Shown here: one piece after another, positions 11,545 to 21,674 of the stretch
Layout: every line of letters starts with the position of its first letter
How positions within the stretch are numbered: position 1 is the stretch's first letter
Source of the DNA: Symbiodinium natans
Taxonomy: Eukaryota > Sar > Dinophyceae > Suessiales > Symbiodiniaceae
Reading direction: 5' to 3'
Assembly: GCA_905221605.1 (NCBI GenBank)
Contig: CAJNDS010000247.1
Span: 419,138-483,137 of the forward strand
Length of the DNA stretch: 64,000 bases
Made by a program: the position numbers and the translations under genes
Notes under the pieces: generated by a model
Told to the model about the DNA's origin: nothing
Seen by the model: only the letters and a program-made list of their open reading frames with translations
Database searches by the model: none

Positions 11545-12189
11545 AGGCCTGAGAACGAAAATGATGACAAGGACATTCCACTTGAAAAAATCAACTTAAG
11601 AAGTCTTAATTAAAACAAAAAATGACCAAACAAGGGGGGCCATCTGGGTCGACAGACTTGTATCCATCGCTGTGCTTGCAAGCGAAACCTTCCGATCGTC
11701 CCCTGGCCTTGCCGTCTTCAACAAAATGGTCACATGCAGGTGTGGCGCGGGCGTGGGCACGTGTAGGTTGGGGCGCAGTGAACAGCTACAGTTTCCTGAC
11801 GTCTGGGCCATCAGCCCGAGATGACGCCGCAGAGTTCTTGCGGTCCAACCTCAAGAGACGTTGGGCCTTTCAAGGTCTGAACCGCTCTCTGCTTCATGTC
11901 GCTGGGGGGCTTCTTTGTGAACAGGCTGCGCTGATTCAATGTCAATTTTTGCACTTCGGTGTTCCGGCCTGTTCCCGGAAGAAGCCGTCTAAATCAAGGA
12001 GCTGCTGCTACAACTACATGCCAAAACTAAGATAGCAGTGGGTCTGTGGAATGCATTTTTGGGACGAAAAATCCTTGACCTTGAAGATTTTCACAAGGAC
12101 TCCACACGGGAGAAGCTGCTTCCGTGTCTACGAACTTTGACATTGTTAAGGTCGACACAGCCCGGCGGAATGAGCCTGGAACGCTAAAC

Positions 12190-12468
12190 TTACAACAAAA
12201 ACGACGATGGCATCCACATCAGGGTCGGAATCTGAGCGGCAGGAAACAATAAGCATCCAGCAACTGTTTCCGAGCGGTGCAACCTCGGGCAAAAGGCTTT
12301 GAGAACCGCTACCGGGCAGGCTCCTCTGAACTCGCCTAAGGCAAGTGCGTGAAGCCGGCACCTGCTCGTTCTGCCACCAGCATTCCAGAAGTTGCCGACA
12401 GCATCACAGCCTGGAGAGTACTTCCTGCAAACCAATGCTCCTTCGATGCTGTGACAGTATGCACACAT
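12190..12468 (-). CDS. Cys-rich coding-like exon, unknown
   Basis: A 92-codon minus-strand frame starts with C-x2-C-H (MCAYCHS), followed by a further Cys (VCRKYSPGC) and an aromatic segment (VGNFWNAGG). The spacing could suit a small metal-binding fold, but I cannot match it to a known zinc-finger class. The last about 25 codons look non-coding. It lies upstream of the 10.5-11.5 kb segments on the same strand. Confidence 0.3.
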   Translation of the reverse strand: MCAYCHSIEGALVCRKYSPGCDAVGNFWNAGGRTSRCRLHALALGEFRGACPVAVLKAFCPRLHRSETVAGCLLFPAAQIPTLMWMPSSFLL

Positions 12469-13042
12469 GACTCAGGACCGCACGGGCTGAATGGACAAGC
12501 TGTACAAAAGGCCATTCTACCCTCCTAACCACCCGCCAACATGGCCACTAGGAACCTTTGCCCTGCTGCGGCACGCTGCACTCCGGAACTGGCCGCATGC
12601 TCGACATCAGACCCGGAAATGCTCCGAATGGCGGTCTTTTCGACTGGGGCTTCGGCTTGCATTTGGTCAAATCTGTGCTCGGTCGCTTTGCGCTCCAGCA
12701 CTTCTAGAATCCCATTCGGGATTGCCCCACGGCAATATCAGCACAATGATGAGAGGACAAACGGATGCAATAAAAGAATTACGAAAACCTGTCAACATCT
12801 GTGAGCATATCCGGGCACTGGTGGCATGCATGTGGCCGCCGCGTCAAACTCAGATCCAAAACATGCACAACTGGTTTCAGCTGTTCAATGTATATGTTCT
12901 TTCGACCCCCCCAGGCAATTGCCGCTGCCTGCATTCAAAATTGACGCATTCGACGGTTCTTGCAACATAGGAGCCACAAACCGCCACAGTACAGGTCCCG
13001 TGCCTCAGCGGCACGAAGCCCGGAATATCATAGCAGGCCACA

Positions 13043-13601
13043 TCACCTGAGTCCCGCCGCTTGCTGCACTGCAGTGTGCGCCACGTGCAAGACTGTTATA
13101 TTTTCTTTCGTTTGTCTTCTCTTCGCTTTCAACGTGATGCTCGAGGGCTTCACGCAGAGGCTGGACGTTTCCGGCAGGAAGGCCGGACAAAGTTTGGGAA
13201 AGCCTGCAACAGCAGCGATGGCAACACGAAAGCAACTCATGAATTCATTTACCAAGTGCCACTGCGTACCGTCGCACCAGCCTTTGAAGCTCTGCATCGC
13301 GATGGCGCGAAATGGCTGGGTTGATCCTCGACAACGAAATCTGTCGGCCGCACCCCGAACTTTCATAAGCCCGCCCATATAAGTAACTGCCATCTTTCTG
13401 TCTGCACATACAGAGCTTCGCTGTGCTGTTGCGGCATACGTGGAACTTCGGTATAACCAAAAACCCAAAGTTGCAAACCCCAACAGAAGATCGCAACAAC
13501 TCCGGGGCCCGGCTCGAGTAAACATCTCTCTGAGGCTTCCACGCCATGCCGTTAATGATGTTGTAGCGGTTGGTTAAACCATTCACCTCGAAACATCTCA
13601 T
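13043..13601 (-). other. Ambiguous open frames
   Basis: Open frames of 118-160 codons overlap here on minus, and of 87-140 codons on plus. Neither strand is clearly better. Pieces of both look mildly protein-like, so I assign no gene. Confidence 0.15.
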
Positions 13602-13742
13602 TGTGGCCTTTTGCCCTCTTCACATCCGTCCATCTTGCCACTATCTTGCCTGCGTCAGCCAATGCCCTCGGCCACTCTGTTTTGGTGGAGCCGTGGGCTG
13701 TTTGCCTGTGGCAAATACCTTGGAAACACAATTATTAACATG

Positions 13743-14198
13743 TCACGCCGGCCAACGCTGAGCAAAAAAACAACGGACACCTGCCTTGCCATTGATATCA
13801 TATGTGGCAGAGCGAACGGCCAGCAACTGTGCAGGATCAAGCACCAGCAAACACCATGTGTGGCTTGTAGTGCACCGGACCTTTTCTTGCGTCGTCATCG
13901 ACCTGAAACAGCAGCACATGACTACACTGATTGAAATCCCCAATGCCGAGTGATCAACAAGGCACAAAAAACATGTACTGTGGGCTAAGTGTAATAGGCA
14001 AGTGAGACATCGACATGTCTTCCGAAAAATGGTCCAGCAGTCGCGCACTTCTTTCACGATCTTGTTCCTCCAAGACTGCGCAAAGTCAATCTGTGTTCGA
14101 ACTGCGATTCCAAGCAACTTGCCTGGAGGTCGCGGCGCTGATTCCACATTACCTGTTGAGATGCCTGGCGCAGAAATGCCACAAGAAAGACACAGCAC
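13743..14198 (-). CDS. Coding-like exon, unknown
   Basis: A 151-codon minus-strand frame. Residues 8-58 look coding: a Gly/Pro-containing strand region, then LLGIAVRTQIDFAQSW and a charged helix (RNKIVKEVRDCWTIF). The remainder is Cys-rich and irregular and may be intron. No family recognised. It lies just downstream, in the minus direction, of the LINE remnant. Confidence 0.25.
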   Translation of the reverse strand: MLCLSCGISAPGISTGNVESAPRPPGKLLGIAVRTQIDFAQSWRNKIVKEVRDCWTIFRKTCRCLTCLLHLAHSTCFLCLVDHSALGISISVVMCCCFRSMTTQEKVRCTTSHTWCLLVLDPAQLLAVRSATYDINGKAGVRCFFAQRWPA

Positions 14199-14974
14199 TC
14201 ACAGAGCAATACAATGCTGCACACAAGTTTCGGACCAAAGCGCGCATACCCATTGCATGCCTCATGCTGCTGGTCATGGACCAAATGGTCAGCATTGAGG
14301 AAGTGGTATTGGCCACTGCCACCTGCACAAAACAAAACAACACAAACTAACAGTCTGCCCCTGATACATCTGCGCACGCACGTCGGGAAATGCCGGGCTC
14401 CAGGCGAGCAGCCACCCAACGAGCACCGGGTGGAAGACGAGTCGCACCAGCTGGCAGGAGATTTGGCCTGCTCATGGGTTGGCATGAACGCACTAGCATG
14501 TTACATTCTGCTGTGGCATCCGGCATTGATGATGAACTCCCAAGCTGCATATCTGCCCTGGTCGGGTGGCAACACGACTGGCAGCGGGCCCGTGCCGCAA
14601 AGTAGCTGTCACAACTCATGGCCTGGCCTGACCGTCACGCCGGCAACATGCCCCACGATCTCCACCCATAAATTACAATTGAAGCTTGGGAGACAACGGC
14701 CATCACGAGTCTTTTTTTCGGGCACCATTTGTCACCGTCGCTCATCGGAAAATTCGGGCCTTCCGCAAAACCGTGGAAGCGGGCACTTTTCTCACCCGTT
14801 CCTTTTTCTTGCTGCTTTGCAGCCCCAATGCCATTATAGAGAAGACTACGCCGGAAGCCCAAGCGCGGCAGGGCTGGGAACGACGACAAGCCCTTCAGGC
14901 ACGGAAAGGCAAGGGTGGGATGAGCCGTTTCGGAGGCAGTACTGATAAGGTAGCTCAACCCCAACAATTCCCCA

Positions 14975-15613
14975 TCAACAGTGGCCCTGTGGCGACGGGC
15001 AGTGAGAAGAGATTTCGGCGAGCGCACACGCACGCGATTGCAAAAAAAAGAAAAAGAAGGCCAGCAGGCGACGTAGGCGGCCCCGACACTTGAGCGACGT
15101 TTGGGACTCGTCGTTCCAGCGCCCTCCGACTTCGACAGCCACACGCACAGGCGCTGTGGCCCAGCGCGCATGCTTGGGTCGCGCAGCAGCCTCCAGTGCG
15201 GCACCGTCGCGGTCAGCGGCACCGCGGGCGGGTCTGCCATCCCGCCCAAGCGGGGACACGAGCGTCGCGTCACACCGGAGGGCTTTGCCGCGCTGGGTTG
15301 CGCCATAGACGACGAGATCAAGGCGCCGTCGGTCATCCGGCCGCACGCCCATAGCGGTTGTATCGGCGAACCACTGCTGCGGTACCACTCGCCCTTCCGG
15401 GCCGACCGCCTCGCGCACGACGTGCACCCATGCCTGCTCGAGCACGAAGCCTCGTCGTGCTAAGAGACCGGTGCGCGGACAAGCCGCGAAGTGGTCCCCC
15501 AACCCATCGACTCGCTCATCTCGCTCCAAACCATCCCCTCCGCAGCGGGCGCAGGCAATCGGCAAGGGGAGTCGGAGGCGGCACCACAAGGCGAGGTGCA
15601 TCAGGTCCGGCAA
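14975..15613 (-). pseudogene. LINE ORF C-terminal domain (zinc knuckle) fragment
   Basis: A 212-codon frame. Residues 11-20 are the LRLPLP motif. C21, C24, H41 and C45 form a CCHC knuckle (C-x2-C-x16-H-x3-C). Then come PRTGLLARRGF, a Trp-containing VVPQQWFADTT block, DRRRLDLV, DATLVSPL and VEVGGRW. After about residue 175 the frame runs through an A/T-rich stretch coding a Phe run (from a poly-A-like tract at 15045-15060) and loses the pattern, so the 3' part is frameshifted. In intact relatives this domain follows the reverse transcriptase and is thought to bind nucleic acid. No start codon is expected here. Confidence 0.7.
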
Positions 15614-15707
15614 ACATGGCTCGGGCGTCAGGGGTCAAAGCCGGCAACATCGTGTGTGAAGTGCGAGAACTGCGCTACGGTGCCAGCCCGGTCCCCCAAG
15701 ACCTGGC

Positions 15708-16484
15708 TCATTTGCGGCTCGGGCGGCGGCAGGGCGCGCCTGCTCGTGCCCCGGCCGCGAGTTCCTGCAAGCAGCGCTCTGCGGCGTCGGGGCGCCGCTG
15801 CTGCAACACGGGCAACGCGTCCGCCCACGCAGCCCAATAGGCCGCCGGGGCGACGCGCTCTGCATTCTCGCGCTTCGAAAACCGGTCGGTCCATGTCGGT
15901 CCGCATCTGCCGTAGCTGATGGGGAGCGGCATGCGCAAGGGGCGGCATACGAGCTGCAGAGTTTTTCTGCTGGAATGGTCGGTGAGCCATGACCCTGCTG
16001 GAGGTTCCCATTGCGAGCGCACCAAGGCCCGGGCGCTTGGACGCATGGTTTTAGACATGGCTGGCTGTAGCACGCTGTCAACAAAGACTTGGCTGCATCT
16101 GCGCAACGCGTAAACTGTCAACCATGCGGCAATGCTCCGGCCGGGCCAAGCGGGGTCCTTGGAGGATTGCTGGGCGGGCCTCCTAGCCTTCTGCCTGCAG
16201 CAGCGCGCGAGACTCGGTGCGCAGGTGAGGACGTCGTACCCGCCGGCGACAGCGGGGAGGCGGGTCCGCCAGACGCCGGGCTTTCCGCCGATTGCAGTCC
16301 CAAGCCACGCAGCGTCGCGAGATTTTTCGCATGCGCTTCTGCTTCGGTGGCGAGACCCCCAAGCATTGCGTGCACTGCACCGCGAATCTGGGTTCAAGCG
16401 CGTCGCTGGAAGTGAACGTCCACAATGAGTACTCCACAACGGCCAACGCACCGTTGATTCTCCAGCGATCCGGCGGGCATGCAA
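15708..16484 (-). pseudogene. LINE ORF middle fragment
   Basis: A 258-codon minus-strand frame. Near its end it contains an Ala/Trp-rich motif (AYWAAWADALPVLQQRRP) followed by DAAERCLQEL, which in dinoflagellate-type LINEs lies shortly before the zinc-knuckle domain. An ALVRSQ motif earlier in the frame resembles one normally found between these two blocks, so the local order may be disturbed by indels or an internal duplication. Short LGGLGLRSA-like echoes appear in neighbouring frames. The N-terminal part cannot be aligned to a catalytic core. Confidence 0.55.
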
Positions 16485-16500
16485 ACGGCAGAGCGATCAC

Positions 16501-16512
16501 CTTTTTTTTTTT
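16501..16512. repeat. Poly-T run
   Basis: An uninterrupted T run (poly-A on the minus strand) at the upstream edge of the recognisable LINE remnant. Confidence 0.85.
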
Positions 16513-17645
16513 CGATCACCTTTGCGCGTCGCTCGTCCGGGCGCTCAACATCAGCGTTGAAATCCCGCACCAAGCTTGCGCTCGAGTGGGCCTCCCCGGG
16601 AGGGCAAGAGATCGCGCGGCAGGGTGGCCTGGCGGTCCAATATGCCATGCAAGTGGGTCTGGACGAACGATGCTCCGGGGCAGCGCGCCGAGCACAACAT
16701 TCCTTGCTCGGCCTCATGGAAGCAGGTCGATGGCAGATGCTCTGCAATGCGCAACGCCGGGGTGATGCCGAGTGAGACGGCATCAAAAGGTCCCATAGGT
16801 CCCCTTGCTCACCGCCCCTGGCTTGAGCGAGAGCGTGCATGTCAGTCCCTGCGGCCCACACAAATGTGAAGGCACGAGCATACCACGTGCGCACGAAGGG
16901 CAGCTGTGCGCAGGCGCCGGGCGTGCGGCGAGGAGCTTACAACATTGCCCGCGGCTGATAAGGTCGTACGTCGCCTTTGCCTTTGCCCGTTCGAGTCAAG
17001 CTAGTGCCCTATAAGGACATGGGACAGGCTGCTGGAAAATGCTTGAAAAGCATTCACGCACTATTGCCAATTAAGTTTCCGCTTTGAACCTCTCTATGTG
17101 CGCAGCCCGGCTCGTTGTCCTTGGCCTTGAGCTCCAGCACTGCTCCGGGCTCTTTGCCTGCACAGCTGCCCTGGCCTTCCTTTCCAGCCTCCTCGGCCTT
17201 CCTCTGTCTGCCGCTGCCAATGTTGACGACCCTCCTGGCTGACTCCCGTGCGCCAGCAGGATGGCCAAACCACGGCTGCCGCGTGCTTGCCGGCTCTGGC
17301 GTAAAAAAATGCGCGAGACAAAATAAACAAATAATCTAGGACGTGCTCCGGACAAACACAACAAAGCATCATCACTCGAGCTGGCAGGATCGCGCGGGGC
17401 TCGGTCCGTCAGCGGGGCGAGCGGGGAGGTCGAGGCCGAGCTCACGGACTGGGGGGAACACGGCGCGTACGGCGCTCGCTCGGGCCTACATCGACTGCGC
17501 AAGCCCAGCAAAGCACACCTGCAAGACTAAGACAAACCCCTGGAAGCGGGTGCACGGGCAACAGAACGAAGCCGCCCCGTCAGAAACTTGATGCGCCCGT
17601 CCGAGCATTGAGCTCTGGGTGGCGGTTCATTTGCGCCGTTCGGCT

Positions 17646-18027
17646 TCATGGCAGCACAGCGACACTAGTGGTGTCCGAAAGCCAACGCCGCGGGACTACC
17701 TGACCGTCAGCTACAATGGCGTCGCCTGCGACCCACGTCCGCTCGGCGATCTTTGCTCGCCAAACCAGAAGCGCAGTGTGAGGGCAGGCCAAAGCACAAT
17801 CCCCGAACACAGCAACGAGCCTGCCACAATCCGCCACGTCCCGGGGATGGGAAGCACGACTCACTTAGAGGAAACGGGAGGCGCAAACGGTGGCAAGGCA
17901 AGCTGCATTGCTTGCGGGGGCCGTGTGGTGGCAAGCTCGCTGGTAAAGCTGTCAACCAGGCACCTGCGTGCGGCCCAGCTTGAGCACGGTTGTTCACAAC
18001 GACCTGTGCTGCCAGCAACACGGCCAT
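17646..18027 (-). mobile_element. Second decayed LINE fragment, zinc-knuckle region
   Basis: Two minus-strand frames together repeat the order of the copy at 15.0-15.6 kb. The 18027-17707 frame has a CHRLRLPFPL segment. The 17864-17646 frame has CGRL, ACPHTALLVWRAKIAERTW, and then VVPRRWLSDTTSVAVLP. The last block aligns well with VVPQQWFADTTAMGVRP of the first copy. The knuckle is damaged and the frame breaks in the middle, so it is a dead copy more diverged than the first. Being on the same strand about 2.4 kb upstream, it may be an independent insertion or a tandem duplicate. Confidence 0.6.
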
Positions 18028-18355
18028 CGGTCAGCGTTGGTGGGCAAGCGCCATTCGTGATCGCTCGCCAGCAGGCTGCCCTGCCAACGTTTGGCTCGAA
18101 GGATGTTTCGTGCCACCGGTGGTGCGCTGCGGAAGCAGCGACCCTAGAATGCTTGCAGCGGTGTTGCATATGGTTTTCAAAGTGATCCACCGTGTGTATG
18201 TGCGAAAAGAACATTGGTGGCAAATACATGGGCCAGTACGCCGATTTTTTCGGCATCAATCCTAGTCGAAACCAACCGGCACTCGTCGTTTCCGCCTCCG
18301 TTTCGATGACCACATCCTCCCACGTGTCAGCATTTAACGGCTTGCTGCAAGGCAT
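17861..18355 (-). CDS. Coding-like open frame, unknown
   Basis: A 164-codon minus-strand frame. Residues 5-75 look protein-like: NADTWEDVVIETEAETTSAG, then GWFRLGLMPKKSAYWPMYLP and a His-rich stretch. It overlaps the second LINE fragment at its 3' end in another frame, so it could be upstream LINE sequence or an unrelated exon. Confidence 0.22.
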   Translation of the reverse strand: MPCSKPLNADTWEDVVIETEAETTSAGWFRLGLMPKKSAYWPMYLPPMFFSHIHTVDHFENHMQHRCKHSRVAASAAHHRWHETSFEPNVGRAACWRAITNGACPPTLTDGRVAGSTGRCEQPCSSWAARRCLVDSFTSELATTRPPQAMQLALPPFAPPVSSK

Positions 18356-19797
18356 AAGGGGCGGTGAGCCGGGAAGCGGCTCGCGGCGACGACACTATTT
18401 GGCCACATGGAACCTGTGGGCTGCTGACGTCCGCAATCAGTTGACTCCTGGGATGCCCTGCAGCATTGCTCAGGTCTTGGCTACGCACGTTTCATGACAC
18501 CACGCTGAGCGCCGACATGCTTTGCCAGAACACTGTCCCTTCCGTTAGTGTGCCCGTTGGCAACGTCGACCGCAGTGGCACGCGGTTTTCTAAATTTTCT
18601 CAGGACTCGCCTGACCCGTTGTCGCCGCAGATCAAGCGCGATACTGGGGTTGGCGCGTTGCGGCGATAGGTGAATTATGTAGCAAAAAGCATGTACCATT
18701 CCATGCGCTGTCATGACGCGCCGTTGTGGCCCAAGGTGGCGTTGCAACGAAGCAGTACGAACAAGATGCCTCCACGTGCGATGTCAAGCGCTAGCGGCTT
18801 CCATGCAGCGTCCGCGCCCAATATTATTTCACAGCGTAGCGTGACGCACAGCTCCACGGTTCGCCTCACAGGCCACGCCGGTTGAGCGAGTGCGCGCGGC
18901 GCCAGGACGAAGCTCCCATCCGTGACGCGGACATGAACATCCATGTCATCACCGATGACAGGCGAAGCGAGATAGCTGCAGCGTGGTTTTTTTCAGTAGA
19001 CTGTGCTGTCCACGACATTGCGCTGGCAACCGCTTGCCCGAACTGCATGAAGTAACGTATTCAAGCGAGCTGAAAGCAGCGTCGGATTTGCGGCCTTGCG
19101 CCACAAACCCAAAAGGGCATGCGATTGAAAAATGCCCTCTGCGAAGTGGGGTGGCAGTGTGGCTGAACTGTTCCATGATACATGCGGCCCGCTTTCATTC
19201 GGCGCCTCATTGTGTTCCGTCAAAACCAAACGTTCGCGCAACGCAATGTTCATAACAACGGCAGGCAATTCTCAAGCAGTCATGTTCGTCACGGGCAACA
19301 ACGCGCCGCCACGCCAACGGCAGTCCCTCTTCGGACCGGGTCTGCGTGCGTTTTTGTGCAACCTGCTGCGCACAGGCTTATGGCTGGCCCGTGCGCGTCA
19401 GGGCAACATGAGAACGCAAGGCAAGGGCCAGCGGTGTGGCGCACACCAGCATGTGCAATCGGCACTTGGAACTCTCAGGTCATACTTTTCCGAGTGACCC
19501 CCACGCCCTCTACCTGGCTCGCTGGGCCAGCTGTGCCGGCAGGTACGTATTGGCGCGTCTAGAAACCTGACCCAAAGAGCAGAAATCTAGATCTTTGCAG
19601 CTTGCATCCTTTGATGTGGATATTCGTTGCACATTGCGTAGCTGAGCAAAGCCAGAAAAGAATTTTGATGTCTATTTCAGGCGCAGTGTTGAGGGTCCTG
19701 TTTTGCTAGAATGGTGCGTATCGGCGCAAAAGCTGTAACCTGCACAAAGACAACAAAAGACTGTAAAACCAACAGCTTAATGACGTAGAATTCGTAC

Positions 19798-20184
19798 CTA
19801 ACGCCATTTAGTTGCCCGATGTTTTAGACTTCTCCTGACCCTGGAACGAAAACAACGCCACACCTTGGTTCCCATCTCACGACTTCCAACCCCATGGGCC
19901 TGAAGATCCGTCTTTGCAAGGGGTTGCAGTGTGCCCACTCCGCCACGGCATGTACAATTCGTAGGGACACAAAAGGCGTGCGACCGCGACGATCGTTGCG
20001 ACAGTGGAACAGGGGTGGTGTTGAAGCAGAGTCCTGAAACTAGCATGTTGACATGGCGGCAGGCTACCCGCAAATGTGTTTGAGACGTTTTGCCAAATAG
20101 CAACGGACAGTCAAAGGATCGCTCGTCGCCCGACAGTGCTCCAAAACATATGTTGGAAACCACATACATATCATAGCATGTCAT
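19798..20184 (-). CDS. Coding-like exon, unknown
   Basis: A 128-codon minus-strand frame begins at the edge of the 10-bp satellite and ends at a stop at 19798. Residues 12-128 have a plausible composition (for example FGALSGDERSFDCPLLFGKT) and a basic C-terminus (RSRVRRSLKHRATKWR). No family recognised. Confidence 0.3.
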   Translation of the reverse strand: MTCYDMYVVSNICFGALSGDERSFDCPLLFGKTSQTHLRVACRHVNMLVSGLCFNTTPVPLSQRSSRSHAFCVPTNCTCRGGVGTLQPLAKTDLQAHGVGSREMGTKVWRCFRSRVRRSLKHRATKWR

Positions 20185-20430
20185 AACATATCACAACAAA
20201 TCATAACATATCACAACATAGGACAATATATCACAACATACCAGAAACATTGCATAATATATCATAACATATCATATCATATCATAGCATATCATAGCAT
20301 ATCACAGCATATCATAGCATATCATAATATATCATAGCATATCATAGCATATCATAGCATATCAAAGCACATCATAACATTTCATGACATAACATGGCAT
20401 GTCATAACATATCATAACATATCATGATGT
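20160..20430. repeat. AT-rich 10-bp satellite (ATCATAGCAT / ATCATAACAT)
   Basis: Roughly 25 copies of a 10-bp unit of the form CATATCATAR, with scattered substitutions. The centre (about 20275-20365) is the most homogeneous and is dominated by ATCATAGCAT. Both flanks carry the ATCATAACAT version. It has no coding capacity. Confidence 0.93.
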
Positions 20431-20731
20431 GCGGTTTGTTCGCAACATCTTGCGACTGCAGCCGTAGGCGCGCGCAAATAAACAAAACCACGCAGGCGGA
20501 ACTTGCACAGGGGCTACTCAGATTTACAGACCTGATGTAGCCTTAAACCACACATCTGTGTTAAGACTTGTGATCTTCCAGGCGCGGCCCATGGACTCCG
20601 TGCGCGAGAGTTCAAGCAGCCGTATCTTCTGTAATGTCGCAATCTTCCAGGGTCTTGAACCGAATGCAACGCCCGGCCAGCGCAAACGCAGAGAAACTTT
20701 CCGTAATATCCATTCTGTGCACGCAACGTGC

Positions 20732-20809
20732 CACACGACACGCATATGTAAACGCGTTACGTGACATGCAAACGTGAACGTGTTGCGCAACATGCAAGTG
20801 TAAGCGCGT
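20732..20809 (-). repeat. Three tandem 26-bp repeats
   Basis: On the minus strand three adjacent 26-nt units (20809-20784, 20783-20758, 20757-20732) share a pattern starting ACGCG or ACACG, then TTCAC/TTTAC/CTTAC, TTGCATG and ending near TGCGCA or CACGTA. Divergence between units is about 20-30 percent by eye. They sit inside an open frame on the minus strand, where 26 bp would shift the frame at each copy. Confidence 0.75.
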
Positions 20810-20944
20810 TGCTCCGCAGGCATCCTGTTGCGATTTCTCAACTTCGCAAAAAGTGCCTCCACATCTTTCGAAAATGATGGAATTCAACGCGCAACGTGCA
20901 ACCGGGCCGCGGATTCAAGCCCACTCTGCGCACTCACATAAACA

Positions 20945-21110
20945 ATGACAAATGCCCCTTTTCACCGCAAGTTTGATTTCTTGCACCACTGCGGGTGTTT
21001 TTCCCACATCATTGCGCGGGGCCTGCGGGGCTTTGGGCTTTTAGCTCTGAACTCCCCCCTCCTCCTCCTCCTCCTCCTTCCAGTGAAATGGTTTGATACA
21101 TGCCAATTTC
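20945..21110. other. No gene seen
   Basis: A spacer between the 26-bp repeats and the AT-rich island, with a (CTC)n pyrimidine run at about 21057-21078. Confidence 0.4.
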
Positions 21111-21600
21111 AACTTAAGAAAAAACTATAGTATTGACTTGGGTATGATTGATGAGCAAGACGATAAGATTGAATTATTAAACAACAATTGAGAAACACTA
21201 TGAATAAGATGGGTAAACGTAAAGACTGTAAACAAGTAAGTTTTCACCAAAGTGTGATGAATGTAACCAAAGATAATATATAATGGAACAACCTGAATAT
21301 TTTGTCTTTCTTATTCATCTCCTTCTTATTGAATACATAGTTATCATACTTTAAGGAATAATTACCTACATAAGTTCAACCTCCGCGAAGTTCATTCTTT
21401 GATGTTTCAAACTTATATGATATGGGTGAAGATTCTGATATTTAAACAATGTCGATACAAGTGGATTAAAACATAGTTGTTCAAGAGTAAACGAAACAAC
21501 CAGAACATTATTACAAATGGAATGGTTGAACCACTCCAACAGCCTGGGAATATCCTAAAGTTAAACTATGCCTAAAACCAAGTAAGCCCAGACCTCAGCT
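21111..21600. other. AT-rich island of foreign-looking composition
   Basis: About 490 bp at roughly 30-35 percent GC by eye, against about 50 percent or more on both sides. The longest minus-strand frame (from 21441 leftward) has no TAA or TAG for more than 100 codons but is crossed by TGA several times, and it includes a hydrophobic stretch. That would suit organellar DNA in which TGA is Trp, but chance cannot be excluded and no mitochondrial or plastid gene was recognised. Possible origins are an organelle-derived insert, a transposon fragment or an AT-rich origin-like element. Confidence 0.5.
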
Positions 21601-21674
21601 TTTACGTAAGGCGTTTCGATGAACTGCCTAACTACTATTTGGGCCCCTCCTGTTGAAGCCGGACGGTTGACCGT

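Larger units (their letters stand above)
14347..16484 (-). mobile_element. Decayed LINE-type retrotransposon, 3' half
   Basis: Minus-strand segments fall in the order I associate with the C-terminal half of dinoflagellate LINE ORFs: a thumb or linker motif (AYWAAWADALPVL, inside the 16484-15708 frame), then LRLPLP with a C-x2-C zinc knuckle, GDHFAACPRTGLLARRGF, a VVPQQWFADTT block, DRRRLDLV, DATLVSPL and VEVGGRW (15613-14975). A GWRSWGML block follows at about 14.65 kb and a GATRLP-like tail at about 14.43 kb. The catalytic reverse-transcriptase core is not recognisable, and several frame changes separate the blocks, so this is a dead copy. No poly-A tail or target-site duplication was identified. 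Family assignment is from remembered motif similarity, not a search. Confidence 0.7.
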
